Source: Collinsella sp. AM33-4BH
Lineage (GTDB): Bacteria > Actinomycetota > Coriobacteriia > Coriobacteriales > Coriobacteriaceae
Assembly: GCF_003469205.1 (NCBI RefSeq)
Contig: NZ_QSIN01000009.1
Location: forward strand, 1 to 64,000
Length of the DNA: 64,000 bases
Reading direction: 5' to 3'
In this document: piece after piece, positions 50,610 through 59,662 of the stretch
Layout: every line of letters starts with the position of its first letter
Numbering within the stretch: the first letter of the stretch is position 1
Position numbers and translations under genes: made by a program
Notes under the pieces: generated by a model
Told to the model about the DNA's origin: nothing
Database searches by the model: none
The model's input: the letters and a program-made list of their open reading frames with translations, nothing else

Positions 50610-51689
50610 CTAGATCTTCGCAAGCTCCTCGGAGATGACGCGGCAGACGTCCTCAGCCTGAGGCATCACGCCGTACATCTCGAAGAAGCCGTGGTCGCAG
50701 CCGCGATAGCGAATCGCGGTGACGTCAACGCCCGCATCCTGCAGCCTCTTCGCGAATAGCTCGTCCTGATAGCGCAGGTAGTCATACTCGGAAGAGATGA
50801 TGACCGTGCGGGGGAACGCGCTCACGTCCTCCGCGAACAGGGCAGACACCCTCGGGTCGAGCATCTCCTCCGCATTGCCGTTGGTATACATCACTGGCAG
50901 GTCGTCGTTGGCGTTGCGGATGCGATCCACCCTGCTCAGAGCCTCGGCCCTCTGGTCGTTCACGATCTCATAGAGGTCATAGGACCATTCCTCCGGAACA
51001 GGGCCGCCGTCGACGAGCGGATACAGCTCGGCCACGAGCTTGATCCTGTCCGCATGGGACCCGTCGAGGACGACGGCGTTGGTCAGGCTTCCGCCCGCGG
51101 AGTCGCCAGCCACGGCGACCCGCGTCGCGTCGACACCCAGCTCATCCGCATGCTCGACAAGCCAGTCGAGCGTCTTCACGCAGTCCTCGACACCACCGGG
51201 GAACATCGTCTCGGGAGACAAGCGGTACTCCGGGTAGATCGCGACGCAGCCCGTTCGCTCCGCGATGTCGCGCAGGCAGTTCTCGTACTGGCCAATGTTG
51301 CCCACCATGAAGCCGCCGCCGTGGATGAACACGAGCGCGGCGGAGCCGCACCCGCGGCCCTCGGGCGTGAAGACGTGCAGGGGAATGCCCCTGTCGCCAA
51401 AGTTCATGACGACGGTCTTCTTGGCGACGTTCGAGCCCCTCACGACATGGGTCTCCTTGTTGGGAGCGGAGCGCCACGCGATCACGTCCACCGGCCCCGC
51501 CGGCGCCGGGCCGGCGGCGAGCTTCGCATGGGCGCGCGCGTAGACGCGCGGATCGAGCACGCGCTCGCGCTCGTCTCCCGGCACGGGCTTCAGCAGGAGC
51601 TTCAGCCCGTTGGGCTCCACGACCTCCCTAGATCCACGCTCAAGCACTTCAAGCTCGGAAGTGGGGTACTTCCTCTCCTCGGTGCCCAT
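50610..51689 (-). CDS. Alpha/beta hydrolase (acetyl-esterase, HSL-like family)
   Basis: A serine esterase of 359 residues. The oxyanion motif HGGGF and nucleophile GDSAGGS define the hormone-sensitive-lipase group; the acid and His lie in the C-terminal EYDYLRYQ and GCDHGFFE regions. An N-terminal helical cap of about 90 residues precedes the core. It is the last gene of the island operon, 2 nt after the aldo/keto reductase, and may deacylate an imported acylated sugar. Confidence 0.87.
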   Translation of the reverse strand: MGTEERKYPTSELEVLERGSREVVEPNGLKLLLKPVPGDERERVLDPRVYARAHAKLAAGPAPAGPVDVIAWRSAPNKETHVVRGSNVAKKTVVMNFGDRGIPLHVFTPEGRGCGSAALVFIHGGGFMVGNIGQYENCLRDIAERTGCVAIYPEYRLSPETMFPGGVEDCVKTLDWLVEHADELGVDATRVAVAGDSAGGSLTNAVVLDGSHADRIKLVAELYPLVDGGPVPEEWSYDLYEIVNDQRAEALSRVDRIRNANDDLPVMYTNGNAEEMLDPRVSALFAEDVSAFPRTVIISSEYDYLRYQDELFAKRLQDAGVDVTAIRYRGCDHGFFEMYGVMPQAEDVCRVISEELAKI

Positions 51690-51691
51690 GG

Positions 51692-52636
51692 CTAGCCGAT
51701 CTTCAGCTCGTCAAGCTTGGCGTCAAGCTTGGCCATCTCATCGGCGGAAAGCTCCCACTCGAACGTCTCGCAGTTCTGAATCGCGTGGGCGTCCGTGCGC
51801 ACGCCAACGAGCGCGGTGCCCACGTACTCCTTCTGGGTGCTCCAGTTCACGGCGACCTGTGCCACGGGCTTGTCATGAGCCTCGGCGATCTCGTCCATGA
51901 CCTTGAGCAGCTCCTGGACGCGCGAGAACTTGGGCTCCTGGAAGTAGTCGTAGAAGCCGCCACGAACATCGCCCTCCTCGAACTTCGGCAGCTCGCGGAA
52001 CTTGCCCGACAGGATGCCCGCGCCAAGGGAGCCATAGGTGAAGGAGTCGATGCCACGCTCGTAGCCCCACTTGATAAGGTCCTCGGAGGAGCGGTCGACC
52101 ATGGAGTAGGGCGGCTGCTGGACGTCGACCTGAGCGACCTTCTCGCACTCCTCGATCATCTCGGTCGTGAAGTTGGAGACGCCGATGTGGCGAATCTTGC
52201 CTTGCTCCTTGAGGAGCTGGAGGGCGCACATCGTCTCGGAGAACGGGGTCTTGGCGTCGGGCCAGTGCACGAAGTAGAAGTCGATGTAGTCGGTGCGGAG
52301 ATTGCGCAGCGAGCTCTCGACCTCCCTCATGATGTTCTTGAACGAAGAGTCGCGGTCATAGCCGGCGGCGCTGGTGATCAGGCCAACCTTGGTCGAGAGC
52401 AGGTAGCTCTCTCGGTCGACGCCCCTGAGCGCGTTGCCGACGACCTTCTCGGACGCGCCGTTGCCATAGCACGGCGCGGTGTCAATGAGGTTGACGCCGT
52501 GATCGAGCATGGTGCGGATGGCGGACATGCTGGCGGCGTCATCGTTCTCACCAAAGGAGTCGCCGCCGATCGCCCAGGTGCCCACGGCGAGCTGGGAGAC
52601 GTCAACGTCGGAGTTCTTGAGGTGCGTGTAGCGCAT
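51692..52636 (-). CDS. Aldo/keto reductase
   Basis: An NADPH-dependent carbonyl reductase with the TIM-barrel catalytic tetrad: Asp and Tyr in NLIDTAPCYGNGASE, Lys in LSTKVG and His in YFVHWPD. At 314 residues it matches the AKR11-14 type. The cofactor segment near the C terminus (ALVGVRTDAHAIQN) is conserved. It follows the PTS genes in the island operon, after a stem-loop at 52655-52691. Confidence 0.9.
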   Translation of the reverse strand: MRYTHLKNSDVDVSQLAVGTWAIGGDSFGENDDAASMSAIRTMLDHGVNLIDTAPCYGNGASEKVVGNALRGVDRESYLLSTKVGLITSAAGYDRDSSFKNIMREVESSLRNLRTDYIDFYFVHWPDAKTPFSETMCALQLLKEQGKIRHIGVSNFTTEMIEECEKVAQVDVQQPPYSMVDRSSEDLIKWGYERGIDSFTYGSLGAGILSGKFRELPKFEEGDVRGGFYDYFQEPKFSRVQELLKVMDEIAEAHDKPVAQVAVNWSTQKEYVGTALVGVRTDAHAIQNCETFEWELSADEMAKLDAKLDELKIG

Positions 52637-52654
52637 ATTCTCTCCTTCTAATGG

Positions 52655-52691
52655 GGCGGCACGCGTCGAATGTCCTCGATCGCGTGCCGCC
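52655..52691 (-). other. Intercistronic stem-loop between PTS IID and the reductase
   Basis: GGCGGCACGCG and CGCGTGCCGCC, 11-bp perfect stem with 15-nt loop, 18 nt upstream of the reductase start codon. Without a T run it is more likely a processing or stability element than a terminator. Confidence 0.65.
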
Positions 52692-52733
52692 AGGAATTGC
52701 CTTGAACAGGCTTCGGATGATCCGGAAACCGCC

Positions 52734-53570
52734 TTACACGATGCCCACGAGGCCGAGGACGAGCGCCAGAACCATGATGCCGACCAGGATGATGTTGACG
52801 TTCACGTTCTTCTTGCGCAGGAGCCAGAGGACGACGAGCGTAAGTCCCAGAGGCACGATGCCCTTGAAGATCGAGTCGAGGTAGGTCTGGATCATGACGG
52901 GGTCGGAGTCCTGAACCGGAATGGACAGGATCGTGTTGAATTGGACGTTCGCCGCGGTCATGGCGCCGATCATCACCAGGCCGATCGTGGAGGTCGCCTT
53001 GGTGATGAGCTTCATGAGACCACCCTCGTACATCTCGGAGATGAAGTTGGTGCCCATGCTGAAGCCGAGGTAGGTCATGAAGTATCGGCAGAGGATCGAC
53101 GGGATGTTGTAGATCAGCAGGAACATGATCGCGCCGAGGGGCGAGCCGCTCATGGCGAGGTTAATGCCGATGCCGGCGGCGATAACACGCAGGACGCCCC
53201 AGAAGATTGCGTCGCCGATGCCGGACATCGGGCCCATCAGGGAGACCTTGATACCGTCGATGGACTCGGTGTCGAAGTCTTCGTGCTGCGAGTTCTCCCT
53301 CTCCATGGAGGCGACGAGGCCCATGGCGAACGTGCCGACGTTCTGGGTAATGTTGTACCAAGTCGTGTGACGCTTCATGGCGTCGGCACGAACCTCGGGG
53401 TCATCGGCGTAGTAGCGGTTAAGCGCGGGCTGGACGGAGTACAGCCAGCCGTCGGCGCCAGCCTTGACGGAACCGCCGGCGCAGGAAGCGAACACGGAGA
53501 AGGAGCGCAGGAAAATGCTGTTGAGCATCTTCTTGTCTTCAGGGCTCACATTCTTGGTCAGGTTGCTCAT
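52734..53570 (-). CDS. PTS mannose-family EIID
   Basis: Membrane partner of EIIC in a mannose/sorbose-type phosphotransferase system, 278 residues. The EIID signature is visible in RSFSVFASCAGGSVKAGA, TWYNITQNVGTFAMGLVASM and MGPMSGIGDAIFWG; two to four hydrophobic segments lie in the C-terminal half. Its ATG overlaps the EIIC stop by 4 nt. A longer opening extends into the EIIC gene and is not used. Confidence 0.93.
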   Translation of the reverse strand: MSNLTKNVSPEDKKMLNSIFLRSFSVFASCAGGSVKAGADGWLYSVQPALNRYYADDPEVRADAMKRHTTWYNITQNVGTFAMGLVASMERENSQHEDFDTESIDGIKVSLMGPMSGIGDAIFWGVLRVIAAGIGINLAMSGSPLGAIMFLLIYNIPSILCRYFMTYLGFSMGTNFISEMYEGGLMKLITKATSTIGLVMIGAMTAANVQFNTILSIPVQDSDPVMIQTYLDSIFKGIVPLGLTLVVLWLLRKKNVNVNIILVGIMVLALVLGLVGIV

Positions 53571-54379
53571 GCGAAGAAATCCTCCTCGTCGCTGGTTACA
53601 GAGTCGCCGGAAACGGCCTGGGTGGCCACTCCCTTCTTGGTGAGATCGAAGATCTCCTTGTCGCGGAGGGCGGAGGCAACCGCGATGATGACACCGAGAA
53701 CTGCGATGGCGATCATCGGGAGGCCGAGGTACTGGTAGAGCGTAAAGCCCAAGAAGAAGTAGATGCTGAGCTCGGTGCTCCACAGCATCTGGAGCAGGAG
53801 CGCCATACCAACGGCGGGCAGGAGGGCACCCACGGCGTTGAGGCCGCTCATGACATTGGCCGGAATCTGGTTGACAATGGCGGCAACGGGCTCGGCGCCA
53901 AGGTAAACGCCGAGGAAGGCGATGAGGCCAAAGGCGGCGTACTTAACGAACCAGAGAACGAAGTGCTGAAGCGCGAGGCCCTTCTCGTTGCCCTCGGCGG
54001 CCATCTTGTCAAAGGTGGCTGCGAAGAACGCGAGGAACACGTTGTTCATGAAGATCGAGAGAAATGCGGTGACGACGCCCACGGGAACGGCCAGTGTGAT
54101 GGCGGCACCCTGGTCGATACCAGCGCCAACGGTGAAGGCGACGGCGAGGGCGGTCGCGGTAACAGGCTCGGCGGAGATAGCGCCACCAATGTTAACCGCG
54201 CCCATGAAGATCGCCTCGAGAGAGGCACCGATGATGACACCGGTCTTGACGTCGCCCATCAGGAGGCCCGCAACGAGACCTACCACGAGAGGACGCTCGA
54301 TCATGCACTGACCAAGAACCCAGTTGCCGCCGTAGCAAATCAGCACGGTCAACCAGGCCATTATTGCCAACCCAACCAT
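53567..54379 (-). CDS. PTS mannose-family EIIC
   Basis: Membrane channel subunit, 270 residues with about seven hydrophobic segments. Landmarks: RPLVVGLVAGLLMGDVKTG, IIGASLEAIFMGAVNIGG and the Ala/Gly-rich helices after it. The ATG has AAAGGAAG upstream. The C-terminal 15 residues are acidic and Ser-rich (SGDSVTSDEEDFFA), similar to the tails of the IIA protein of this locus. Confidence 0.93.
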   Translation of the reverse strand: MVGLAIMAWLTVLICYGGNWVLGQCMIERPLVVGLVAGLLMGDVKTGVIIGASLEAIFMGAVNIGGAISAEPVTATALAVAFTVGAGIDQGAAITLAVPVGVVTAFLSIFMNNVFLAFFAATFDKMAAEGNEKGLALQHFVLWFVKYAAFGLIAFLGVYLGAEPVAAIVNQIPANVMSGLNAVGALLPAVGMALLLQMLWSTELSIYFFLGFTLYQYLGLPMIAIAVLGVIIAVASALRDKEIFDLTKKGVATQAVSGDSVTSDEEDFFA

Positions 54380-54425
54380 TTGACTTCCTTTCTTTCATTT
54401 CATTTGGCCGCCTGGCCAAATCCCC

Positions 54426-54929
54426 TTATTTCCCCGCCGCCTCGATCAGACTCTTGAGAGGAGTCTTGGGATTGGACGGGATAAGCTGATGGAAAACCGG
54501 AATACCCTGCTCGCAAAGCTCCTTCGCGGCCTCGAGCTCATCCGGGTTGAGCATGATCGTGGAGTTGAGGGCGACCTTGCTATCCGGATCGGACTTGTCG
54601 AAGCGGCCGACGTTGGCAACGTTCACGCCCTCAATCTTGCCCGGCGCGCCCTTAACGAGCTCAAGCACGTCACGCACGCAGTTGGTGAGCGCGAAGATGC
54701 GCATGGAGTCCGCGCGCGGATCGTTCGCGATGCGGCAGGCATCCGGAACGTCCTTGACGAGGAGTTTCTGGCCCGCCGGCGTACCCATGGAAAGCGTCAT
54801 GCGAAGGGCGTCGCTCTCCACGGCGTGCTTGTTGGCGACGATGATCCTGGTGGTGTTGAGCTCCTTGGTCCACACCAGGGCGACCTGTCCGTGAATCAGA
54901 CGGTCATCGACTCGAACCTGAACAATCAT
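54426..54929 (-). CDS. PTS mannose-family EIIB
   Basis: Phosphocarrier of 167 residues. The diagnostic VRVDDRLIHGQV contains the active histidine, His13. It passes phosphate from EIIA His9 to the sugar. It lies between the IIA and IIC genes of the island operon. Confidence 0.95.
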   Translation of the reverse strand: MIVQVRVDDRLIHGQVALVWTKELNTTRIIVANKHAVESDALRMTLSMGTPAGQKLLVKDVPDACRIANDPRADSMRIFALTNCVRDVLELVKGAPGKIEGVNVANVGRFDKSDPDSKVALNSTIMLNPDELEAAKELCEQGIPVFHQLIPSNPKTPLKSLIEAAGK

Positions 54930-54958
54930 TGCTTCCTCTCTCTACTTGTTAGTACTCT

Positions 54959-55387
54959 CTAATCAAAGAAGTCTCCCTCGGACTCCTCGTTGTCCGCGGC
55001 CTTGCTCGGAGGCTCGACGACCTGCATCGTCGCCCTCGCCAGCTCGACGCTCTGCTTGATCGAATCTGCCGTGACCGGCTCGGCGCCGAGGAGCGTCTCG
55101 ATCACGAGGCCGAGGTTCATACCGGTGACGTGGACGATCCCGCGCTTCTCCGGCTCCATAAGGACGACCTTCTGGAAGACGGAACCACCGTAGATGTCGG
55201 TGAAGATGATGGCCTCGTCCTCAGGGCCCACCGAGTCAATAAAGGCCTGGATGCGAGGGGTGAAATCGGAGTCGTCCACGTAGCAGTCAACTGCCTCCAC
55301 CATGTCCGCCATGCCGGTCAGGATTCCGATCGAGCTCCTGATTCCGCTTGCGAGGTGGCCGTGCGACGCGACAAGAACTTTCTTCAT
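54959..55387 (-). CDS. PTS mannose-family EIIA
   Basis: Phosphocarrier of 142 residues of the EIIA-Man fold: His9 in VASHGHLASG is the phosphorylation site and FTDIYGGSVF is conserved. Unlike E. coli ManX it is not fused to EIIB. The acidic C-terminal tail (NEESEGDFFD) resembles that of the EIIC protein here. It is preceded by the aldolase gene by 10 nt. Confidence 0.94.
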   Translation of the reverse strand: MKKVLVASHGHLASGIRSSIGILTGMADMVEAVDCYVDDSDFTPRIQAFIDSVGPEDEAIIFTDIYGGSVFQKVVLMEPEKRGIVHVTGMNLGLVIETLLGAEPVTADSIKQSVELARATMQVVEPPSKAADNEESEGDFFD

Positions 55388-55397
55388 CGAGTCTCTC

Positions 55398-56252
55398 CTA
55401 GAGCGAATAGTGGTTGGGGTTCAGAAGCTGGATCTTGCTGACGACGAACGCGCGCATGTCGGGGGCGGCGTCCATCAGGAGGCCTATGCCGTTGCCGTCG
55501 TTCTTACCGGAGTTGATGTCCTTCTCGAAGGCGCGGTACATGGAACGGAAGTACTCCGTGGCGATGTTGAACTTACTCATGCCGAGGTTCACGGCCTCCT
55601 GGAGCTGCTCGTCGGGGATGTCGGAGCATCCGTGCATGACGAGGGGGACGCTGACGGCCTCCCTGCAGGCCTTGATGCGCTCCATGTCGAGGTTCGGGAC
55701 CTTGACATAGGGGCCGTGGGCATTGCCGACGGCGATGGCGAGCGAGCCGCAACCGGTGCCCTCGACAAACTCCTCGGCGAGGTTCGGGTCGGTGTAGTGG
55801 TCGCTGTTCACGAAGTCGTTGGCGTCAGAGCCGTTGCCGACATGGCCGAGCTCGGCCTCGATGTCGACGTCGAAGATCTTGGCGACCTGGACGACGTCCT
55901 TCGTGAGCTGGAAGTTCTCCTCATAGGGAAGTGAGGAGCCGTCGACCATGACGGATGGGAAGCCGGCCTTGACGCCCTTGACGGCGATCTCGTAACCAGC
56001 GGAGTGATCCTGGTGGACGGCGACGGGCACGCTCGCGCGCTCGGCGTAATAGCGGGCGGCGAAGGCGATGATGTCGAGGGCGCAGTGGTCCTCGAAGCCA
56101 GGCCAGTACTGGATGATGATGGGCATGTGCTCATCCTCGGCGGCCTGGATCGCATAACGGATGGTCTCCGTATTGATGACGTTAATCGCGGGCACGCCAT
56201 AGTGGTGCTCGGTCGCATGTTGAAGAAGCTCGTTGACCTTGATGAGTGACAT
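55398..56252 (-). CDS. Class II (zinc) ketose-bisphosphate aldolase family protein
   Basis: A zinc aldolase expected to split a ketose 1-phosphate or bisphosphate made after the adjacent PTS. The Asp-His pair is in VHQDHSAGY, another zinc His in GNAHGPY and the third in VMHGCSDI. Two positions differ from fructose/tagatose-bisphosphate aldolases: HQDH for HLDH, and HGCSD for HGASG in the phosphate loop. It is 284 residues and starts the operon, with the PTS genes following. Confidence 0.88.
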   Translation of the reverse strand: MSLIKVNELLQHATEHHYGVPAINVINTETIRYAIQAAEDEHMPIIIQYWPGFEDHCALDIIAFAARYYAERASVPVAVHQDHSAGYEIAVKGVKAGFPSVMVDGSSLPYEENFQLTKDVVQVAKIFDVDIEAELGHVGNGSDANDFVNSDHYTDPNLAEEFVEGTGCGSLAIAVGNAHGPYVKVPNLDMERIKACREAVSVPLVMHGCSDIPDEQLQEAVNLGMSKFNIATEYFRSMYRAFEKDINSGKNDGNGIGLLMDAAPDMRAFVVSKIQLLNPNHYSL

Positions 56253-56366
56253 CTTTGTCTTCCTTTCACCTGAATAATCATTGGATCGGACAGTTCTCAG
56301 CTCGTCAGCTGGTTGAACACGAAGCGAAGCGCGAGGCAGGCAGGCGCTTGCGAGGCGCGGTGGAGC

Positions 56367-57569
56367 CTATGCGGCCGCCTGGCCCTCAGGCTGCGGCGCC
56401 GCGCTTCGACGCCATAGCACGTACGCCACAAGAGCAGCGACTGCAGCAATCGTTGAAGCGAGGGCGAAGGCCAGGAAACCCGCGTGCGTGCCGAGCGCAT
56501 CGCACGCCCAACCGCCAAACAGGTTCGCAACCACGACGGACAGACCGCTCTGGACCATCGCGAAGGCGCTCTGACCTCGAGCGCGACAATCCTCGTAAGT
56601 GTGGTTGGCAATGTAGGTAACGCAGGAGTAGTAGACGGTCATGTAACTCACGCTCTGCAGCAGCTGGCCGCAGACCATGACCGGGACGATGCCGGTGCCC
56701 ACAAGCACGAGCCTGAGCGCCGCCATGAAGCAGGAAAAGATCAGGAGGTTCATCTCGCCGAAGCGCCTGACCAGCTTGGAGGAAACGAGCAGGATGGGGA
56801 TCTCGCTCGCAGCGGAGACCGCACTCAGGACGCCCACGAGGTTCTGACCCTCGCCAAGCTCGACCGCGTAGCGGCCCAAGAACGCCCCGATGAAGCCAAT
56901 CGCGGCCGAACTGATGAAGGCGAAGACCAAGACGAAGGCGATCTCATTGCTGGTGAACAGCGAGAGGAGGCCCTTTCCGTGGGAGACCTTGGGATCGTCC
57001 GCGGCATTGGCGCGAATTCCCGCCTCGGGGAGGCGCCACATGTGAGCCGCGAAGCCCACCAGCGCGGCGGAGACCACCGTGAACTGGATTTGAGGAGCCA
57101 TGTCGAGCAGCCGACCGACGATCAGGACGACGATGGCATAGCCGATAGTGCCACCCATGCGAATGCGAGAAAAGTCCAGGCCAGAGCGATCCGCGAGCTC
57201 GATGACGAGGGAGTCGCTCAGGGGCAGGAGCCCCGAGAAAAACGCCGAGAATGCAAAGGTTACGAAAAGGACCGGGACGAACGTCGACGCCAGGTAATAC
57301 AGCGGAGCGAGTACCGCCGCCGCAAGGCAGAGGGCCACGATGACCGCGCGGCGGCGCCCGAGCTTGTCGGCGATCGTCGACCAGAGCGGCTGGATGGCGA
57401 GCGCACACACCGGGGTCGCCGCGAGGAGAATGCCGGTCTGGGCCGCGCTGAGGCCGAGGCTCGTGTAGTGAGCGGAGAGAAACGGCGAGTACACGCCCGC
57501 GCAGACCCAGTAGAGTACGTTCGCGAAGAAGAGCGAAGTCATGCTTGCGTTTGTCTTGGCGTTGTGCAT
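56367..57569 (-). CDS. MFS transporter (LacY/NHS-like)
   Basis: Twelve membrane segments in 400 residues. The N-terminal FFANVLYWVCAGVYSPFLS helix, TIADKLGRRRAVIV loop and RMGGTIGYAIVVLIVGRLLD helix are typical of the MFS_1-like group, which includes sugar and nucleoside permeases. The ATG follows GAAGGGAG. It is the first minus-strand gene next to the RpiR regulator, so it probably belongs to the same regulon and brings in the same or a related substrate. Confidence 0.83.
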   Translation of the reverse strand: MHNAKTNASMTSLFFANVLYWVCAGVYSPFLSAHYTSLGLSAAQTGILLAATPVCALAIQPLWSTIADKLGRRRAVIVALCLAAAVLAPLYYLASTFVPVLFVTFAFSAFFSGLLPLSDSLVIELADRSGLDFSRIRMGGTIGYAIVVLIVGRLLDMAPQIQFTVVSAALVGFAAHMWRLPEAGIRANAADDPKVSHGKGLLSLFTSNEIAFVLVFAFISSAAIGFIGAFLGRYAVELGEGQNLVGVLSAVSAASEIPILLVSSKLVRRFGEMNLLIFSCFMAALRLVLVGTGIVPVMVCGQLLQSVSYMTVYYSCVTYIANHTYEDCRARGQSAFAMVQSGLSVVVANLFGGWACDALGTHAGFLAFALASTIAAVAALVAYVLWRRSAAPQPEGQAAA

Positions 57570-57654
57570 CGTGCTTCTCCCTTCTTGCTCGCCAGGTGCC
57601 TGTCTGGGCTTCGAAGTGATTCACCATCTAGCGTGAAACGGAGTTGCGAGGCGT

Positions 57655-57800
57655 TGAAACAATGTTCTGTTGTTTCATCGTTTTCGTGCCGTTGTTTCAC
57701 GGCTCATAAGATAGCAGCTCAAGCTGAGATTGCGCCGAGGAAGTACCGATTTACCGTGAACGGTAGGAAATCAGCGGTGAAACGCTATTTCACCGCTGAT
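57655..57800. promoter_or_regulatory. RpiR operator region with two inverted repeats
   Basis: Within the 300-bp divergent gap are TGAAACAA-N7-TTGTTTCA (57655-57677) and the perfect ATCAGCGGTGAAA-cgcta-TTTCACCGCTGAT (57770-57800). Both carry the TGAAA half-site typical of RpiR-family operators. One lies nearer each of the two divergent genes. A TAAGAT -10 for rpiR may lie at 57835-57840. Confidence 0.75.
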
Positions 57801-57869
57801 GAAACATTTTGCTTATTTTTCACCTCTCTTGACCTAAGATACAAAGCAAGCTAGGACCAAGGAGTAACC

Positions 57870-58733
57870 ATGGATAAGACAGGGGATGTGCTCAGCCACA
57901 TCTGCGCGGTCATGAGCAGCCTATCCCCCTCGGAGAAGGCAATCGCAACGTATGTGCTCGACCACCCGTCGGATGTCGCAACGATGACCGTCCGCGAACT
58001 CGCCGCAGAAACCGGTACGTCACCGGCGTCTGTTTCGAGATTCGCAAGGACGCTTGACTACCGAACCTATTCGGACATGCGTCTGGCGCTCGGCATATCC
58101 ATCAGCAGGGCATCCGGCGAAGAAAAGGCCACGGACGGCAGGATTACTCTGGACGACGTCGAGGGCTCCATCAAGTACGTCCTGTCTCACAAGGTCAAGG
58201 AGCTCTCCCAAACCGCCTCGCTCATTGACTCCGATGACTTTTCGGCAGTCGTCAATCTGCTCCACAACGCCAACCTCGTCCTGATCGCGGGCGTCGGCAA
58301 CTCGATTAACATGGGCGTAAACGCGGCGTTCAAGCTCTCGCAGGTTGGAGTCAGAGCGTTTTGCCCCAGTACCACCGAAGCCATGGTCTCCGTCGCAACC
58401 AGCCTCAAGGAGAATGACGTTCTGCTCGTCATTTCGACGTCCGGATACTCGAAGCGCCTCGTCAACATATTCGACTCTGCCGAGGATTCGAACACCCCCA
58501 TCATCATGATCACAGACAACCCGGATACGCCGCTCGCGAAGCGTGCCACGCATATCATCCGAGCCATCTCGCGAGATCAGGCCATCACCGGAACCGAGAT
58601 CGCCTTCTCGCACAGCTCGATCAACTTCGTCATCGAGCTGCTGTTCCTCTTCCTGACCTCTTGCTGGGATGACCCGGTAGAGTTTAACAGGATCATCTCG
58701 AAGAATCTCATGGGAGACAAGCAATACAGCTAG
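57870..58733 (+). CDS. RpiR-family (HTH plus SIS) transcriptional regulator
   Basis: A sugar-phosphate sensor of 287 residues. The N-terminal HTH_6 domain (about 1-77) shows LSPSEKAIATYVLDHP and ELAAETGTSPASVSRFARTL. The SIS domain (about 125-260) binds a phosphosugar: LIAGVGNSINMG and VISTSGYSKRLVN. It is divergent from the island MFS gene and is followed by a HAD phosphatase gene. Two inverted repeats upstream are likely its binding sites. Confidence 0.92.
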   Translation: MDKTGDVLSHICAVMSSLSPSEKAIATYVLDHPSDVATMTVRELAAETGTSPASVSRFARTLDYRTYSDMRLALGISISRASGEEKATDGRITLDDVEGSIKYVLSHKVKELSQTASLIDSDDFSAVVNLLHNANLVLIAGVGNSINMGVNAAFKLSQVGVRAFCPSTTEAMVSVATSLKENDVLLVISTSGYSKRLVNIFDSAEDSNTPIIMITDNPDTPLAKRATHIIRAISRDQAITGTEIAFSHSSINFVIELLFLFLTSCWDDPVEFNRIISKNLMGDKQYS

Positions 58734-58782
58734 GACGACGCACGCCGGCGCACCGATGCCCAGACCGAAACGGGAGGACCCC

Positions 58783-59610
58783 TTGATAAAGCTCATCCTC
58801 GCAGACATGGATGGGACCCTGTTGCCGTTTGGCTCAAGGGTCGTATCGGAGCGCACGCACAGCGCGATTCTTTCGGCGCTCGATGCGGGCATCGCGTTCG
58901 GCCCCGCAAGCGGGCGCGACTACGCCGACCTGGCCGATGCCTTTGACGGCGACGCGCGCTGTTTCTCGACCGGCATCATGGCCAACGGAAAGAAGGTCTT
59001 CTCCAGCGGCGAACTCGTGTTCAAAAAGACGCTCTCGACGGAGGCCCTCGTCAAGCTCGATAGCGCTGTACGCCCCTACGCGGGGACGTCACTCTGGCTA
59101 GTCGCCGATGTCGATGAGACAGGCAAGCGCTGCGAGCAGTTCCTCTGCGCCGTCGAGCCTGGCGACGAATTCGCCCTGGAAGTCGTTAAGGACTCCGGAA
59201 GAGACATGGCGCTCGGAGACGTGCCCACGAACCGTGACGTCATAACCGCCGGCATCTTCGTCAACGTCAGCTCCGCCCCGACGGAAGTCGTTCGGAGTCG
59301 ATGCAAGGAAGCCTGCCCAGAACTTGATTTCCCCTCGCCCGTCCCATTCTTCCTCGATGTTGTTCCGGCTGGCTGGAGCAAGGTAAACGGACTCGACGCG
59401 CTTCTCGGCAGCCTTGGGGTCACGCTGGACGAGGTCGCTTTTATCGGAGACTCGGAAAACGACGTGACGCTCCTCGAAAAGGTGCCGAACTCCTACGCAG
59501 TCGCGGGCGCGATGCCAGAGGCGAAGGCCGCGGCCCATCACCTGATCGGGAACGCAGCCGAGGACTCCGTCGCGAAGCTCATCGAACAGATTGTCCAGCA
59601 GCGAGGCTAG
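58783..59610 (+). CDS. Cof-type HAD family hydrolase
   Basis: A cytoplasmic phosphatase for a sugar phosphate or related metabolite. Motif I is LADMDGTLL, the type IIB cap lies in the middle, and motif III/IV is KVNGLDAL ... VAFIGDSENDVTLLE. I prefer TTG at 58783 because GGGAGGA lies 4 nt upstream; an ATG 9 codons earlier has no site. The result, 275 residues, is usual. It may functionally replace the truncated HAD gene at 50.2 kb. Confidence 0.85.
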   Translation: MIKLILADMDGTLLPFGSRVVSERTHSAILSALDAGIAFGPASGRDYADLADAFDGDARCFSTGIMANGKKVFSSGELVFKKTLSTEALVKLDSAVRPYAGTSLWLVADVDETGKRCEQFLCAVEPGDEFALEVVKDSGRDMALGDVPTNRDVITAGIFVNVSSAPTEVVRSRCKEACPELDFPSPVPFFLDVVPAGWSKVNGLDALLGSLGVTLDEVAFIGDSENDVTLLEKVPNSYAVAGAMPEAKAAAHHLIGNAAEDSVAKLIEQIVQQRG

Positions 59611-59662
59611 GGTTCCGCCAGCGTGGCATGCGCCGCGTGCCTCGTCATCCGTTCGTGGCGCG

